Positions 23,348-31,321 of a stretch of DNA of 38,440 bases are shown here, piece after piece. A program made the position numbers and the translations under genes. Origin of the DNA: Lentzea pudingi. GTDB lineage: Bacteria > Actinomycetota > Actinomycetes > Mycobacteriales > Pseudonocardiaceae. The notes under the pieces were generated by a model. It was not told the origin of the DNA. It saw only the letters and a program-made list of their open reading frames with translations, and did not search any database. The stretch is from positions 1 to 38,440 of the forward strand of contig NZ_BMNC01000030.1 in NCBI RefSeq assembly GCF_014646255.1, in the 5' to 3' direction. Positions within the stretch are counted from its first letter, which is position 1. The number at the start of each line of letters is the position of its first letter.

Positions 23348-24098
23348 GAAGCGGGAACGATCCGAATAGTTCCTCGATCTGCTCGCGGGAACGCCAAAGT
23401 GCCGGCGTGCCGACAGAGGCGCACATCTGCTCGAAGGCAACGAGACCGTCGCCGAGGGCGTCTGGAACGTCTTGGTCGGTGATGTGCGAGAGCGCCAGGT
23501 AGGACTGGGGTGCGATGAGGTCCCGGTAGCGCGCGACGGCCTGTGGGCCGATGTCGGTGCCGTCAGTTCCGGGTTGTTGCGTATGCAGGACGGCGACGAG
23601 TAGGAGCGCGACCGGTTTACTGAGGTCGATCACGCCGGTCGCGCCGACCCGGCTCCAGAGCCGGTCCGGATCCCTCAGGTCGGCATGTACGGCGGCGTGC
23701 CGTGCGGGGTCTCCATCGTGGCCGAGCAGCAGTTCGGAGTGTGCGACGGCGAGTGGATCGTTGTCCGCGTAGACGACGCTGACCTCGCCGGGAGCGACCT
23801 GCTCGGCGATCTGGTGTGCCGCCCCCATTGTGGGAAGGCCGGAGCCGATGTCGACGAACTGCCTGATGCCGCGTCGGGTGAGATGACGGACCACCCGGTG
23901 CAGAAAGCTGCGATTGGCCTTGGCGATCGACTTGAGGGATGGGACCTCACGTAGAGCCTGATCCGCGAACGTTCTGTCGATTTCCCAGTGGGCGCCGCCG
24001 TCCAGGAGATAGTCGTACACCCTGGCGACGCTGGGATTTTCGAGGTCGACGCCGTGAGGGGGGAACTGTTCCTGGTCGGAGTCGACCACGGGCTCCAC
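23223..24098 (-). CDS. SAM-dependent methyltransferase, DUF574 family
   Basis: About 291 aa from the GTG at 24098, with a second GTG at 24089 that is equally possible. The open frame runs to 24260, but that part overlaps the upstream XRE gene and is not coding-like. N-terminal signature: P-S-V-A-R-V-Y-D-Y-L-L-D-G-G-A-H, typical of the actinobacterial DUF574/Methyltransf_19 family. SAM motif: F-V-D-I-G-S-G-L-P-T, then V-Y-A-D-N-D-P-L-A-V. H-I-T-D-Q-D follows later. Members are numerous in actinomycetes and their substrates are unknown. Downstream of, and co-oriented with, the XRE/DUF397 pair; the three look like an operon. Confidence 0.87.
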   Translation of the reverse strand: MEPVVDSDQEQFPPHGVDLENPSVARVYDYLLDGGAHWEIDRTFADQALREVPSLKSIAKANRSFLHRVVRHLTRRGIRQFVDIGSGLPTMGAAHQIAEQVAPGEVSVVYADNDPLAVAHSELLLGHDGDPARHAAVHADLRDPDRLWSRVGATGVIDLSKPVALLLVAVLHTQQPGTDGTDIGPQAVARYRDLIAPQSYLALSHITDQDVPDALGDGLVAFEQMCASVGTPALWRSREQIEELFGSFPLLTPGPTWIPLWHPEDASSDAPVVRFETPNESALWGGVARKP

Positions 24099-24177
24099 CC
24101 CTTCGGCTCGGCTGGCAGCGCTACCGGTGATCGTACTGGCTTGCCCACTCACCGGGAAATACGTCTGTTGGGGGGAA

Positions 24178-25032
24178 TCAGGCTTCCCGATACCACCGAA
24201 GTTTTTTCTCCAGGAAGTCCCTGCTGTCCGTCGCATCCCACGCCATGTGCTCCAGGTCATCCCAGAGTTTCCTGCACGCGGCCCGATCCTCGTACTTCTC
24301 GTAATAGGAGCCCTTCAGTGGAGATTCACTGTAGGCGAAATCTTTTATCGACTTATCGCCGTCGAATTCCATGATAGTGAAGTCCGGCGGAGAGAACCTG
24401 AGGGGAGCCTGAAAGGGGATAACGCGCACCGAGAGCCACGGGTGATCGTCCAGAAGGCTCAGAAGGTACTCGATTTCATCGATCATGACCTGGACGCTGC
24501 CCCTGGCCTGCCGATGGAAGGCGCCCTCGCTGAGAATGATCTGATAGTCCGGCGGTGATTCCCTGTCGAACACGGATTTACGGTCGAGCCGGCTCTTGAC
24601 ATGCGCGTTGACGTCGCAGTGCCCGTCGAGGCCGTGAACCGCGAGCATGAACGCCTCGGACTGCAGCAGTCCGGAAATGCGTTCGCCGGTCCAGTCGTAG
24701 ATCCTGGCCGCGACGCGTTCTGCGTCCAGGTACTGGCGAAACCAGGGCTGAACCATCGCGCGACGGTAGGTCAGGTAGGCCACGCCCTGGATGGAGTCAA
24801 GCAGCTCACGCATCTCGGCGGCGATGGCAGGAGCGACGTCCAGCTCCGAGATGATCTTGTCCAGGCCAGAGGACTTGATCATCAAGTCCAGCTTCGTCTC
24901 GATCTTGTTGACCTTGGGCTGCTTGCACCCGATCCGCTTACCCAGGTCCTCCTGGCTGTACCCCTTACGGATTCTTGCGTCGCGGACGAGCTCGCCGAGC
25001 CGCTTGCGCTGGGATGGATATGAGCTGGTCAC
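24178..25032 (-). CDS. XRE regulator with DUF5753
   Basis: A 284-aa protein. N-terminal HTH: R-L-G-E-L-V-R-D-A-R-I-R-K-G-Y-S-Q-E-D-L-G-K, then C-K-Q-P-K-V-N-K-I-E (residues ~11-45). The DUF5753 domain spans ~85-280: W-F-R-Q-Y-L-D-A-E-R-V-A, then I-S-G-L-L-Q-S-E-A-F and V-K-S-R-L-D-R-K-S-V-F, with S-V-R-V-I-P-F-Q-A-P and F-T-I-M-E-F-D-G-D later. GTG start with GGAGAGTGC in front. A DUF397 gene lies 168 bp upstream on the same strand and the DUF574 methyltransferase follows downstream. Confidence 0.9.
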   Translation of the reverse strand: MTSSYPSQRKRLGELVRDARIRKGYSQEDLGKRIGCKQPKVNKIETKLDLMIKSSGLDKIISELDVAPAIAAEMRELLDSIQGVAYLTYRRAMVQPWFRQYLDAERVAARIYDWTGERISGLLQSEAFMLAVHGLDGHCDVNAHVKSRLDRKSVFDRESPPDYQIILSEGAFHRQARGSVQVMIDEIEYLLSLLDDHPWLSVRVIPFQAPLRFSPPDFTIMEFDGDKSIKDFAYSESPLKGSYYEKYEDRAACRKLWDDLEHMAWDATDSRDFLEKKLRWYREA

Positions 25033-25200
25033 GCACTCTCCACTGTCTCGTCGTGGGAACCACGATTGCGCTCACTCTAAGGGAGGGGCGCGGGTTCGAC
25101 GCACTTTTCGAGAAAGCGGATCCGCTCATGCTCGCTGCCCACGGAAGCTTTCTCCGGTGGGCAGCGAGCGCTGCTGTTGATCGGATTGGATGTCGTGTCG

Positions 25201-25455
25201 TCAGCGGCTGAGCTTTCCGGCGCGTGCCGATTGCAGGAAGACCGCCCACTCCTCATCGGTGAAGATCAGGATAGGGCTCTCCTGCAGCTTCGAGTCACGC
25301 ATACCGACGATGCCGTCGGTACCCAGATTGATCTCAATGCAGTTTCCGCCGTTGTCTCCACACGCACTCGGATGCTTGCCTGCGCACGCGTCTGGTCGTT
25401 CCCAGTCGCGTGCGGAGAAGAGTGCGGCGACCGCATGCGGGTCGTAGGTGTTCAT
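25201..25455 (-). CDS. DUF397 protein, partner of the XRE regulator
   Basis: An 84-aa protein with the family pattern: G-N-C-I-E-I-N, then V-G-M-R-D-S-K-L-Q-E-S-P-I-L-I-F-T and D-E-E-W-A-V-F-L-Q-S-A-R-A-G-K. The R-D-S-K core, missing in the 963 paralogue, is present. Cys-rich N-terminal half (C24, C32, C39). ATG after AGGGGGTCCAC. It precedes its XRE/DUF5753 partner in the same direction, which is the less usual order. An AT-rich palindrome 55 bp upstream of its start may be the operator. Confidence 0.88.
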   Translation of the reverse strand: MNTYDPHAVAALFSARDWERPDACAGKHPSACGDNGGNCIEINLGTDGIVGMRDSKLQESPILIFTDEEWAVFLQSARAGKLSR

Positions 25456-25789
25456 GTGGACCCCCTAGGCCAGGTGATGTGTCCTGGACGCTAGGATTAA
25501 TCGTGCTCTAGGAATATTCCTTGCGCAACCAGGGTGACTCCGAACGTGTCCGGAAACAATCGTTCGTTCACTCGAAAGGGGTTCAGCTCGAACATGCATG
25601 CGAACCATGGGAGACGCGCCCTACTCACAGTAGAAGCCATATGACACGCGCCCGCCGATCATCAGCTTTCGTGGATCCTCTTTTCACTCGGTCGTCGGCT
25701 GGTGATTACAGGACAGATTTCGGTATACGCCCCCCTGCTTCCCACGCGGAGGGGCCGCGTCGTAGACGTACGGCGCGTGAGGTGTCCCG
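25456..25789. promoter_or_regulatory. Divergent promoter region with AT-rich palindrome
   Basis: 334 bp between the DUF397 gene and the triple-HTH gene, with lower GC than the neighbours. It contains a perfect 12-bp palindrome AGGAATATTCCT at 25510-25521. Its core G-A-A-T-A-T-T-C-C occurs again at 27155-27163 and 27203-27211. No ORF here is convincing. Probably the control region for both flanking genes. A regulator-type operator is likely, but its protein is unknown. Confidence 0.5.
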
Positions 25790-26293
25790 ATGAGCGACGG
25801 TTATCCGCCATTGCGCGGCAAGCAGCGCTGGCAGGTCGCTGCCGCCGTGGCCGAGCGGTTCACCAGGGACGGGGTGTCCATCCGTGAGCTTGCCGCCGAG
25901 TTTTATCGCAGACCATGCACGGTGCGCCGACTGCTCATCGAAGCGGGCGTCGAGGCTTACGACGGTGCGTGCGTCGGGCCTTCCGATGCCGAGATCGCGG
26001 CCGCTCTCGCGAGCCGCTATCGCGGCGGTGCTTCCGTGGAGACCTTGAGCAACGACACCGGTATCGATCCCAGGGCGGTACGGCGCCTGCTGGGACACGC
26101 CGGAGTCGCCGTGCCCCGGCGCCAGCACCGCCCGCCCTGTGAGACCGATCAGTTGGTCGACCAGTACGAGGCCGGTGCCAGCCTCCGGCAGATCGCCGCT
26201 GACACCGGCTCGAACTACGGCACCGTCCGGCGGTTGCTGCTCGCTGCGGGGGTGAGCTTGCGAGTATCGGGAAAGACTTCCGCCGACGAGTGA
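25790..26293 (+). CDS. Three-repeat helix-turn-helix protein
   Basis: A 167-aa protein with three successive HTH units. Unit one: F-T-R-D-G-V-S-I-R-E-L-A, then C-T-V-R-R-L-L-I-E-A-G-V. Unit two: Y-R-G-G-A-S-V-E-T-L-S, then R-A-V-R-R-L-L-G-H-A-G-V. Unit three: Y-E-A-G-A-S-L-R-Q-I-A, then G-T-V-R-R-L-L-L-A-A-G-V. Each ends in [R/V]-R-R-L-L-x-x-A-G-V. Good RBS (GAGGTGTCCC). It probably binds DNA through several contacts, like the resolvase/sigma-4-type HTH repeats of actinobacterial proteins of unknown role. No recombinase or nuclease domain is present. Confidence 0.75.
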   Translation: MSDGYPPLRGKQRWQVAAAVAERFTRDGVSIRELAAEFYRRPCTVRRLLIEAGVEAYDGACVGPSDAEIAAALASRYRGGASVETLSNDTGIDPRAVRRLLGHAGVAVPRRQHRPPCETDQLVDQYEAGASLRQIAADTGSNYGTVRRLLLAAGVSLRVSGKTSADE

Positions 26294-26360
26294 TCACACC
26301 TCCCGGCCCTGCCAGTGTCGCCGGGTGACGGCGCACCTCAAGAGCCGGTCGGTGACTCGG

Positions 26361-26801
26361 TCACATGGCCGAGGCCTCACTGGCGCCGCCGCGCAACTGC
26401 GAGCCGCGATTCCACATCCACCGCAGCGCCGCGCACAAGGTCGTCAGGATCGCGGCTCCAGTGCCACCGAACGCGGCGATCATCATCACCGCCAGGCCAC
26501 CGACCACGATCAACAGCAGCACACCGGCGCGCAGCGTGAGATCCCAGCCCATCAGGACTTGCTGCAGCAGGCACAGCCAGGACTCCGCGCGCCTGCGGTG
26601 GCGTCCCGGCGACCTGCGAGGACGCCGCGGCTGACCGGCCGGAGCGGCCGGCGTCCGCCTCGTTCGCGGGCCGTGCACGCTGATCGACCGGCGCGCCGGT
26701 CGATCAGCACCGTCAGCCGAGGCGGCCGGGGCCAAACGAGACGGTGTGGCGTGCGTGTCCTTGTCTGGCGGCTCGGGCGTACCCGCACCTACAATCAACA
26801 T
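26361..26801 (-). CDS. Small single-pass membrane protein
   Basis: A 146-aa protein. The first ~90 residues are Pro/Arg/Ala-rich and basic. One membrane helix follows at about residues 92-120 (V-L-L-L-I-V-V-G-G-L-A-V-M-M-I-A-A-F), with a short tail containing R-W-M-W-N-R-G. The ATG at 26801 has AAAGGATC in front. No known family recognised. The basic N-terminal half would face the cytoplasm. The coding region includes a 30-bp perfect palindrome (26679-26708), which gives the codons for R-P-A-R-R-S-I. Confidence 0.5.
   Translation of the reverse strand: MLIVGAGTPEPPDKDTHATPSRLAPAASADGADRPARRSISVHGPRTRRTPAAPAGQPRRPRRSPGRHRRRAESWLCLLQQVLMGWDLTLRAGVLLLIVVGGLAVMMIAAFGGTGAAILTTLCAALRWMWNRGSQLRGGASEASAM
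26679..26708. repeat. Perfect 30-bp palindrome
   Basis: Arms GCTGATCGACCGGCG and CGCCGGTCGATCAGC form an uninterrupted 30-bp palindrome with no spacer. It lies inside the membrane-protein gene. It could bind a dimeric protein or extrude as a cruciform. A transcript would form a hairpin with no loop, so it is not an ordinary terminator. Confidence 0.65.
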
Positions 26802-27612
26802 GGTTGTTGATCCTTTATTTCGCGTGTTTCTTCGGGGTTGACAACGGCTGCGCGGCTCCCTGGTCGGACAGGGGGCCGCGCCCGCGGAACGCCGTAAGCG
26901 AGCGGACTGAGCCACTCACGGCGACGGAGTTCCTCGCTGCTGTCGCAATAATGCACGAAGTATCGCTCTTGTCTCCACCCGAATCGTTACTTAGCGCCAA
27001 ACGGGGGCCTCGCACGGGCGAACGACCTCGCCCGGAAGCGCGGGCAATCAGCGCTTTAAGTATGCACAAAGTGTCACACCGTGCCCTCGAAAGAAGCATC
27101 GATAGGCTATCCGAGTGACTGTCCCGCGCCCGAATTCGATACAGATCCCCAAAAGAATATTCCGGCACACCGCGCCGTACCTCCATGGAGTGCTCTTTTC
27201 TTGAATATTCCGTTCGCTCAGGGCGAACCGGGGACTCGGCTCCAACTCGAACCTCGCACGAACAGCGCTCCAGCAGCTGGCGATACCCGGCAATCCTCGG
27301 CGCTTGCTACCGCTTTGACCTGCGTTGATGCGACTTCTCCCGGGAGCGGAGGGAACGCCGAGACGGCGAGCGCTGAGAATTTTGCGGCGATGTGGCGCTG
27401 TCATCGTGGCTTCTTGCGCGGTCTCTGATGTGCCCCGCATCTCATAACGAGAACAACAGCCGATATTCCAATCCAGCGAGACGAAACGCGTGCATCAGAA
27501 GGTCCTGGGCGGTAGCGCCTGCGCTCGTCAAACCGACTACCGTCCTAAGCAGCCAGGTCAGTGCGGCGGGCGATGTCCGCTGCACTGACCGATGTTGCCG
27601 AAGCTGTGAAAG
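26802..27612. other. 811-bp gene-poor, lower-GC stretch
   Basis: No convincing gene. The reading frames present have irregular composition and no start signals. Features seen: two G-A-A-T-A-T-T-C-C sites (27155, 27203), a C-T-C-C-A-T-G-G-A-G palindrome at 27181-27190, and two similar 14-base stretches beginning ATGCAC at 26951 and 27062. A weak minus-strand ORF of about 48 codons from a GTG near 27590 (A-A-L-T-W-L-L-R-T-V-V-G) ends near 27445. Possibly remnants of lost genes. Confidence 0.4.
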
Positions 27613-29052
27613 CTAGTTGTCCCAGCGAGATTTCGGCTGTTCGCGAGCGGTTTCGAGCTGTGCGCGGGTCAGGACGGTGCCATTGTTCATCTTGGTCTTG
27701 GTCAGCGCGGTGAGCTCGGTGTGCGAGGGATCTATCCAGCGGTCGATCGGTGGCGTGGTGATGTCGTCGAGGAGACGTTCGACCAGTGGACCGTAGCCGG
27801 ACCCGCGGTAGCCCCAGGACACGTCGTACTCGCCGGCCGGGGCCGGGTAGAGGGTGCCGTCGGTGACGCGGATCCAGTTGCCGTGCCCGTCGCCGTCGAT
27901 GATCAGCTCGGCGAGTGGTGAGGTGGCGGGCAGCCGGCGGGGCAGCAGGGTCACGTACTCCTCGACCTCGCCGCGGTAATCCAGGCCTTCCAGGACGGGC
28001 GCGCCAGTGGCGGGGTCGAGGAAGCGCCTTCCGGGCCGGTCGACGTTGGTGGTGAGCCCGGCGAAGCCCGGGTTGGGCAGGTAGCCGGGAACCTCCTGCA
28101 GCCGTGGCAGCCATTCCTCGAGCATCACCGTGTTCTCCACCCGGTGCCGCTGCAGGGTCGCGAACGGCATGTGCTCGGTCACCCCCCACTGCCGCAGCGC
28201 CCGCACAGCGTCCACGGCGAGGGTGTCGCGGCGTTCCATCAGCCCGGAGAACACCGCGCGCAGAGCGTGCTCGCCGAGATCGTCGAGCGAGTCCGGCGCG
28301 GGCGCTTCGGGCGCGCGGGCCGCGAGCACCAGGCGTTCGCGCAGGCCAGTGAAGAAGTTGTTGTCGGGATCGTCGGAGTCGGCGAGGCACTCCAGCGCGA
28401 CGCGCGTGCCGACCGAAGCGTCACGAACGCCTTTGAGGTAGTAGTGCGTGAGGACGCGGTGGGTGGGACTGCCGTGCTCGTAGAGGGCGGAGAGCTGCAG
28501 GAGCGGTGTCATGTCGGGCGACTGCTCGGGCACCGCGATCACCACGTCGTTGCCTGGCTTCCACTGCTCGATCAGTTCCTGGAAGTTCAGGTCCCACGGC
28601 CAGTACGGGGCGGGCTGTCCGATGGCCTGCGCAAAGTAGCGCCACAGCTGCCGACGTTCATCACTGTTGTCCCTCTGCGACTGGTCAAACACGTCCGGGC
28701 CGTCGGGTGCCTGAAAGCCGCGGTCCGCGACCTGGATGAGGCACCGGATGCTCGGATCGAACTCACGCACCCACAACGACCGAGACAAGTGCGACTGGCC
28801 GAGCACGGGGTAAGCCGCCGCCAAAACCCCCACAGCCGTGTCCCAACACAGGAACACGTACCCCGGAACACGGTCGAACGTCCGAGGGCCGAGGAACGGG
28901 ACCGGTTCGTGCGCCCTCGGTATCTCCCGCAACGCGATGAACGGCTCGAAACGCCGCTCGTGCTCGTGCTCGTCCCGCTTGACGACCGGCTGCCTCGATC
29001 GACCCTGTCCGGTCACCCTGTCCCACAACCCCACTGCGCCCCCGTCTGCCAA
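27613..29052 (-). CDS. Unknown 479-aa protein
   Basis: Not recognised. A large soluble protein without an obvious motif. It has a hydrophobic stretch V-F-L-C-W-D-T-A-V-G-V-L-A-A-A-Y, a Trp-rich part (W-P-W-D-L-N-F-Q-E-L) around residues 150-170, a helical middle (about 200-310), and a beta-rich C-terminal third with I-I-D-G-D-G-H-G-N-W-I-R and W-G-Y-R-G-S-G-Y-G. TTG at 29052 is the start as drawn; a GTG or another start further in is possible. Long clean frame with good codon bias. Followed by gene-poor sequence. No link to the neighbours is visible. Confidence 0.7.
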   Translation of the reverse strand: MADGGAVGLWDRVTGQGRSRQPVVKRDEHEHERRFEPFIALREIPRAHEPVPFLGPRTFDRVPGYVFLCWDTAVGVLAAAYPVLGQSHLSRSLWVREFDPSIRCLIQVADRGFQAPDGPDVFDQSQRDNSDERRQLWRYFAQAIGQPAPYWPWDLNFQELIEQWKPGNDVVIAVPEQSPDMTPLLQLSALYEHGSPTHRVLTHYYLKGVRDASVGTRVALECLADSDDPDNNFFTGLRERLVLAARAPEAPAPDSLDDLGEHALRAVFSGLMERRDTLAVDAVRALRQWGVTEHMPFATLQRHRVENTVMLEEWLPRLQEVPGYLPNPGFAGLTTNVDRPGRRFLDPATGAPVLEGLDYRGEVEEYVTLLPRRLPATSPLAELIIDGDGHGNWIRVTDGTLYPAPAGEYDVSWGYRGSGYGPLVERLLDDITTPPIDRWIDPSHTELTALTKTKMNNGTVLTRAQLETAREQPKSRWDN

Positions 29053-29087
29053 TGCTCACTATGCGCCTTTGCCGATAGCTCAGAGTA

Positions 29088-29119
29088 GCGACTAAGTGTC
29101 CGGCAGCACGCTTAGTCGC
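29088..29119. repeat. 9-bp inverted repeat upstream of the 479-aa gene
   Basis: Arms GCGACTAAG (29088-29096) and CTTAGTCGC (29111-29119), perfect, with a 14-base spacer. It lies in the 122-bp space between the 128-aa gene and the 479-aa gene. Could be an operator for the 479-aa gene or the terminator of the gene upstream; no T-run is seen. Confidence 0.4.
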
Positions 29120-29174
29120 CACGGGCAGCTGTCGCCGCCCGTCGCGAGCAGAATCTCTGCCAGCGCTGGTTGAG

Positions 29175-29561
29175 CTAGCGGTCCGGCACTGAACGAAGCC
29201 CAGGCATGTCGGTCGTCGTGCCGCCGTCAACCTTGTAAGGAGGTAGCCCCAGGCAGTGCGTGTAATACGTATCGCGCACGAAGCGCAGCCGCCCGAAGTG
29301 CTTACCCACCTTGACCAGCCCTGCGATGGCGGCTTGTAGTCGGAGCCCCGCCCAGGGGCCGTGTGGGTGGGTCTTCAGTCGGCTGGCGTCATGGGCTGCC
29401 TTGATCTTGTCGAGCATCTCCTGCAGCTCGATGTCGTCCAGCACCTCGCGGCGTTTCGTGAGCGTGACGATCTCCGTGACCGCGTCGGCCATCAGGATCT
29501 TGCCGCGGGCGTAGCGCAGAAGTAGGTCTGCGGCCTGTTCTTGCAACAGCTTGTCCGACAT
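29175..29561 (-). CDS. Unknown 128-aa protein
   Basis: Not recognised. ATG at 29561 starts M-S-D-K-L-L-Q-E-Q. The N-terminal half is helical and probably coiled-coil (E-I-V-T-L-T-K-R-R-E-V-L-D-D-I-E-L-Q-E-M). The C-terminal half is aromatic (H-F-G-R-L-R-F-V-R-D-T-Y-Y-T-H-C). Upstream of the 479-aa gene on the same strand, so both may belong to one transcript. The opposite-strand gene at 29734 is divergent, about 170 bp away. Confidence 0.6.
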   Translation of the reverse strand: MSDKLLQEQAADLLLRYARGKILMADAVTEIVTLTKRREVLDDIELQEMLDKIKAAHDASRLKTHPHGPWAGLRLQAAIAGLVKVGKHFGRLRFVRDTYYTHCLGLPPYKVDGGTTTDMPGLRSVPDR

Positions 29562-29733
29562 CGCTGACTTGTAGCGTTTCCGGTGCGAGAACACCAATAA
29601 GACACTCAATCGGGTGAATGGTCTGCGCAGTGCATGGCCGGGGCATAGCTCTGGGGCCGGTCTGCAGAGTTACCCCTGGCCGACAGCGAGAACCAGTAGC
29701 CTGAGAGCGGACAACGAACGAAAGGATTCGTCC

Positions 29734-30483
29734 GTGGGTGGAAAAACGGCCGTGGAACTCACTGAACGCAAGCTTCTGAATGGATGGGCTTCGGCTCCGC
29801 GTGTTCGCATACGCCAGGCCGGCGTCAACGACCTCGATCACTTTGAATGGATTACCGACATGGCCGGTGCTCCGTTCGAGAAACCGTTGCGCGAGGCCGT
29901 CGCCGAGGGACTCGCCGGCGTCGGACTGCGGGCGGGGCTACGCGCGGGGAACTACCGCGCCTACTGGGAGCAAATGGCACCCCGCTTCCCCGGACTGATC
30001 AAACAGGGACTCAGCCCGCTCATGGCCTACATGGACGCCGCGCTGGTTCTCGTCGCCGACCACCGCGACCATGGCGTTGTCGGCGGCCTCATCGCCTACC
30101 CGCCCGTCAACGTCGCGGAAAGTTACATCGGCATCCTCGAAGCAAACGGCGCCACCAGCGAAACACTGCAGAAGACAGTGCTGGGTATGGGCATGTTTCT
30201 GACCAGAATCAAAGCCATCGCGGTCAGCGAGCAAGCTCGAGGATCGACCGTTGGCAGCTCTCTGATCAAACGGGCACGGCAAATCTACTTCCACCTCGGC
30301 TACCGCACCATCTACGGAGCCATGCCACCCACTCCCGGGCTCGAACAGTTCTACAACCGCGCGGGCTTCACCGTGCTCGACCCAGATGAACCAGTAGATC
30401 TCAGGTTCATGTTCGACGACGACAGAAAAATCTTTCCCGATGCCGGAGAACGCTTCTTCGTGCGGCACAACTCCTTGCAGTAG
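29734..30483 (+). CDS. GNAT-family N-acetyltransferase-like protein
   Basis: A 249-aa protein. The acetyl-CoA-binding motif A region reads I-K-A-I-A-V-S-E-Q-A-R-G-S-T-V-G-S-S-L-I (about residues 158-177), followed by A-R-Q-I-Y-F-H-L-G-Y and G-L-E-Q-F-Y-N-R-A-G-F-T-V-L, the GNAT C-terminal pattern. The canonical Q/R-x-x-G-x-G/A is seen as A-R-G-S-T-V-G. GTG at 29734 with AAAGGATTCGTCC in front; the upstream part of the frame is not coding-like. Substrate unknown. The next small ORF follows closely on the same strand. Confidence 0.75.
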   Translation: MGGKTAVELTERKLLNGWASAPRVRIRQAGVNDLDHFEWITDMAGAPFEKPLREAVAEGLAGVGLRAGLRAGNYRAYWEQMAPRFPGLIKQGLSPLMAYMDAALVLVADHRDHGVVGGLIAYPPVNVAESYIGILEANGATSETLQKTVLGMGMFLTRIKAIAVSEQARGSTVGSSLIKRARQIYFHLGYRTIYGAMPPTPGLEQFYNRAGFTVLDPDEPVDLRFMFDDDRKIFPDAGERFFVRHNSLQ

Positions 30484-30534
30484 CCCACATGCCCGCATAG
30501 CGCGAAGCACAACCAGACAACCCAGGGAGTCCGC

Positions 30535-30783
30535 GTGATCCGCATCCTGTTCACCCTGCATAGCAACGACGGCGACACCGACAGCCACGAGATCAGCAGT
30601 GCCACCCACGTGCCGCGCATTGGTGAGCTGGTCAGCGTCGAGCCGTATCGCTGCTATCAGGTGCTCGACGTCCTGTGGCACCTTGATGACGACCCGTGTG
30701 TCTCGATCACCGCGTGCGAACTCGACTGGCACAAGCACATGGCCAAAACCCGCGCGGCCTGGGATTACGCCAACCGCCCTTGA
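30535..30783 (+). CDS. Small 82-aa protein
   Basis: Starts at GTG with CAGGGAGTCCGC in front. The sequence looks like a compact beta-rich domain (I-R-I-L-F-T-L-H-S, R-I-G-E-L-V-S-V, Y-Q-V-L-D-V-L-W-H, C-V-S-I-T-A-C-E) with a short helical end. Not recognised. It follows the GNAT gene by about 50 bp and is probably co-transcribed. A stop/start overlap (CCTTGA) joins it to a broken ORF downstream. Confidence 0.5.
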   Translation: MIRILFTLHSNDGDTDSHEISSATHVPRIGELVSVEPYRCYQVLDVLWHLDDDPCVSITACELDWHKHMAKTRAAWDYANRP

Positions 30784-31136
30784 CAACCCCTGCCGCCCGA
30801 AGAGACACGGATTCCCTGCAAGACAACGGCATCAGGCTCAGAGACCGAGAGCTGCTGGTGCTGTTCACGGCCGAATGCCCCCTCAGCGCGAGCGCGGCCA
30901 CGGCGGAGCAGGTGATCGCGGACTTGGTCACTGCGGCCACCCGCCGATGAATCGCCACGGTCGCGCTGGTCAGTGACGAAATCGCCGCTGCAGAGTATCC
31001 GGCGCTGCTGGCGGAACTGGACGTCGTCGACTCTGAAGGCCGGCATCGACGGCCAGGCGTTGTCGAGGAGGCCGCTCGAACACGAGACGAAGAGTCCTGC
31101 CGGGCGGCGGTGGCACAGGTCCGGACGTCGTGCTGA
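30780..31136 (+). pseudogene. Interrupted small ORF
   Basis: One frame from a possible TTG at 30780 reads a plausible protein (D-R-E-L-L-V-L-F-T-A-E-C-P-L, then A-E-Q-V-I-A-D-L-V-T-A-A). It meets a TGA at 30948-30950 and continues in the same frame with V-S-D-E-I-A-A-A-E-Y-P-A-L-L-A-E-L-D-V-V to 31136. The second half has no ATG or GTG of its own. It looks like one gene broken by a nonsense codon. After 31136, to 31321, I see no gene; a T-arm-like GGTTCGAGTC at 31260 is not part of a tRNA. Confidence 0.3.
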
Positions 31137-31321
31137 GTGTGGCTGAACGGCGTGGACTACACGACCACCCAGTACCGGATGGTCGTCACACAGCCCGGCA
31201 CAACGCCCGTCTCCCCGGCGTCAGACAGACCGACCTGGCGTTGCGTTTGTCAGAACGGCGGTTCGAGTCGTCGAGCGCTTTAACAGGCTGAAGGTTTTCG
31301 CTAAAAACTGCAGTGGTCTTT

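Noticed and set aside
27048..27440. ORFs of 115-130 codons on both strands in the gene-poor stretch
   Set aside because: Irregular composition, no ribosome-binding sites and no protein-like pattern on either strand.
31250..31300. tRNA-like T-arm GGTTCGAGTC
   Set aside because: No matching acceptor stem, D-arm or anticodon arm in the surrounding sequence.
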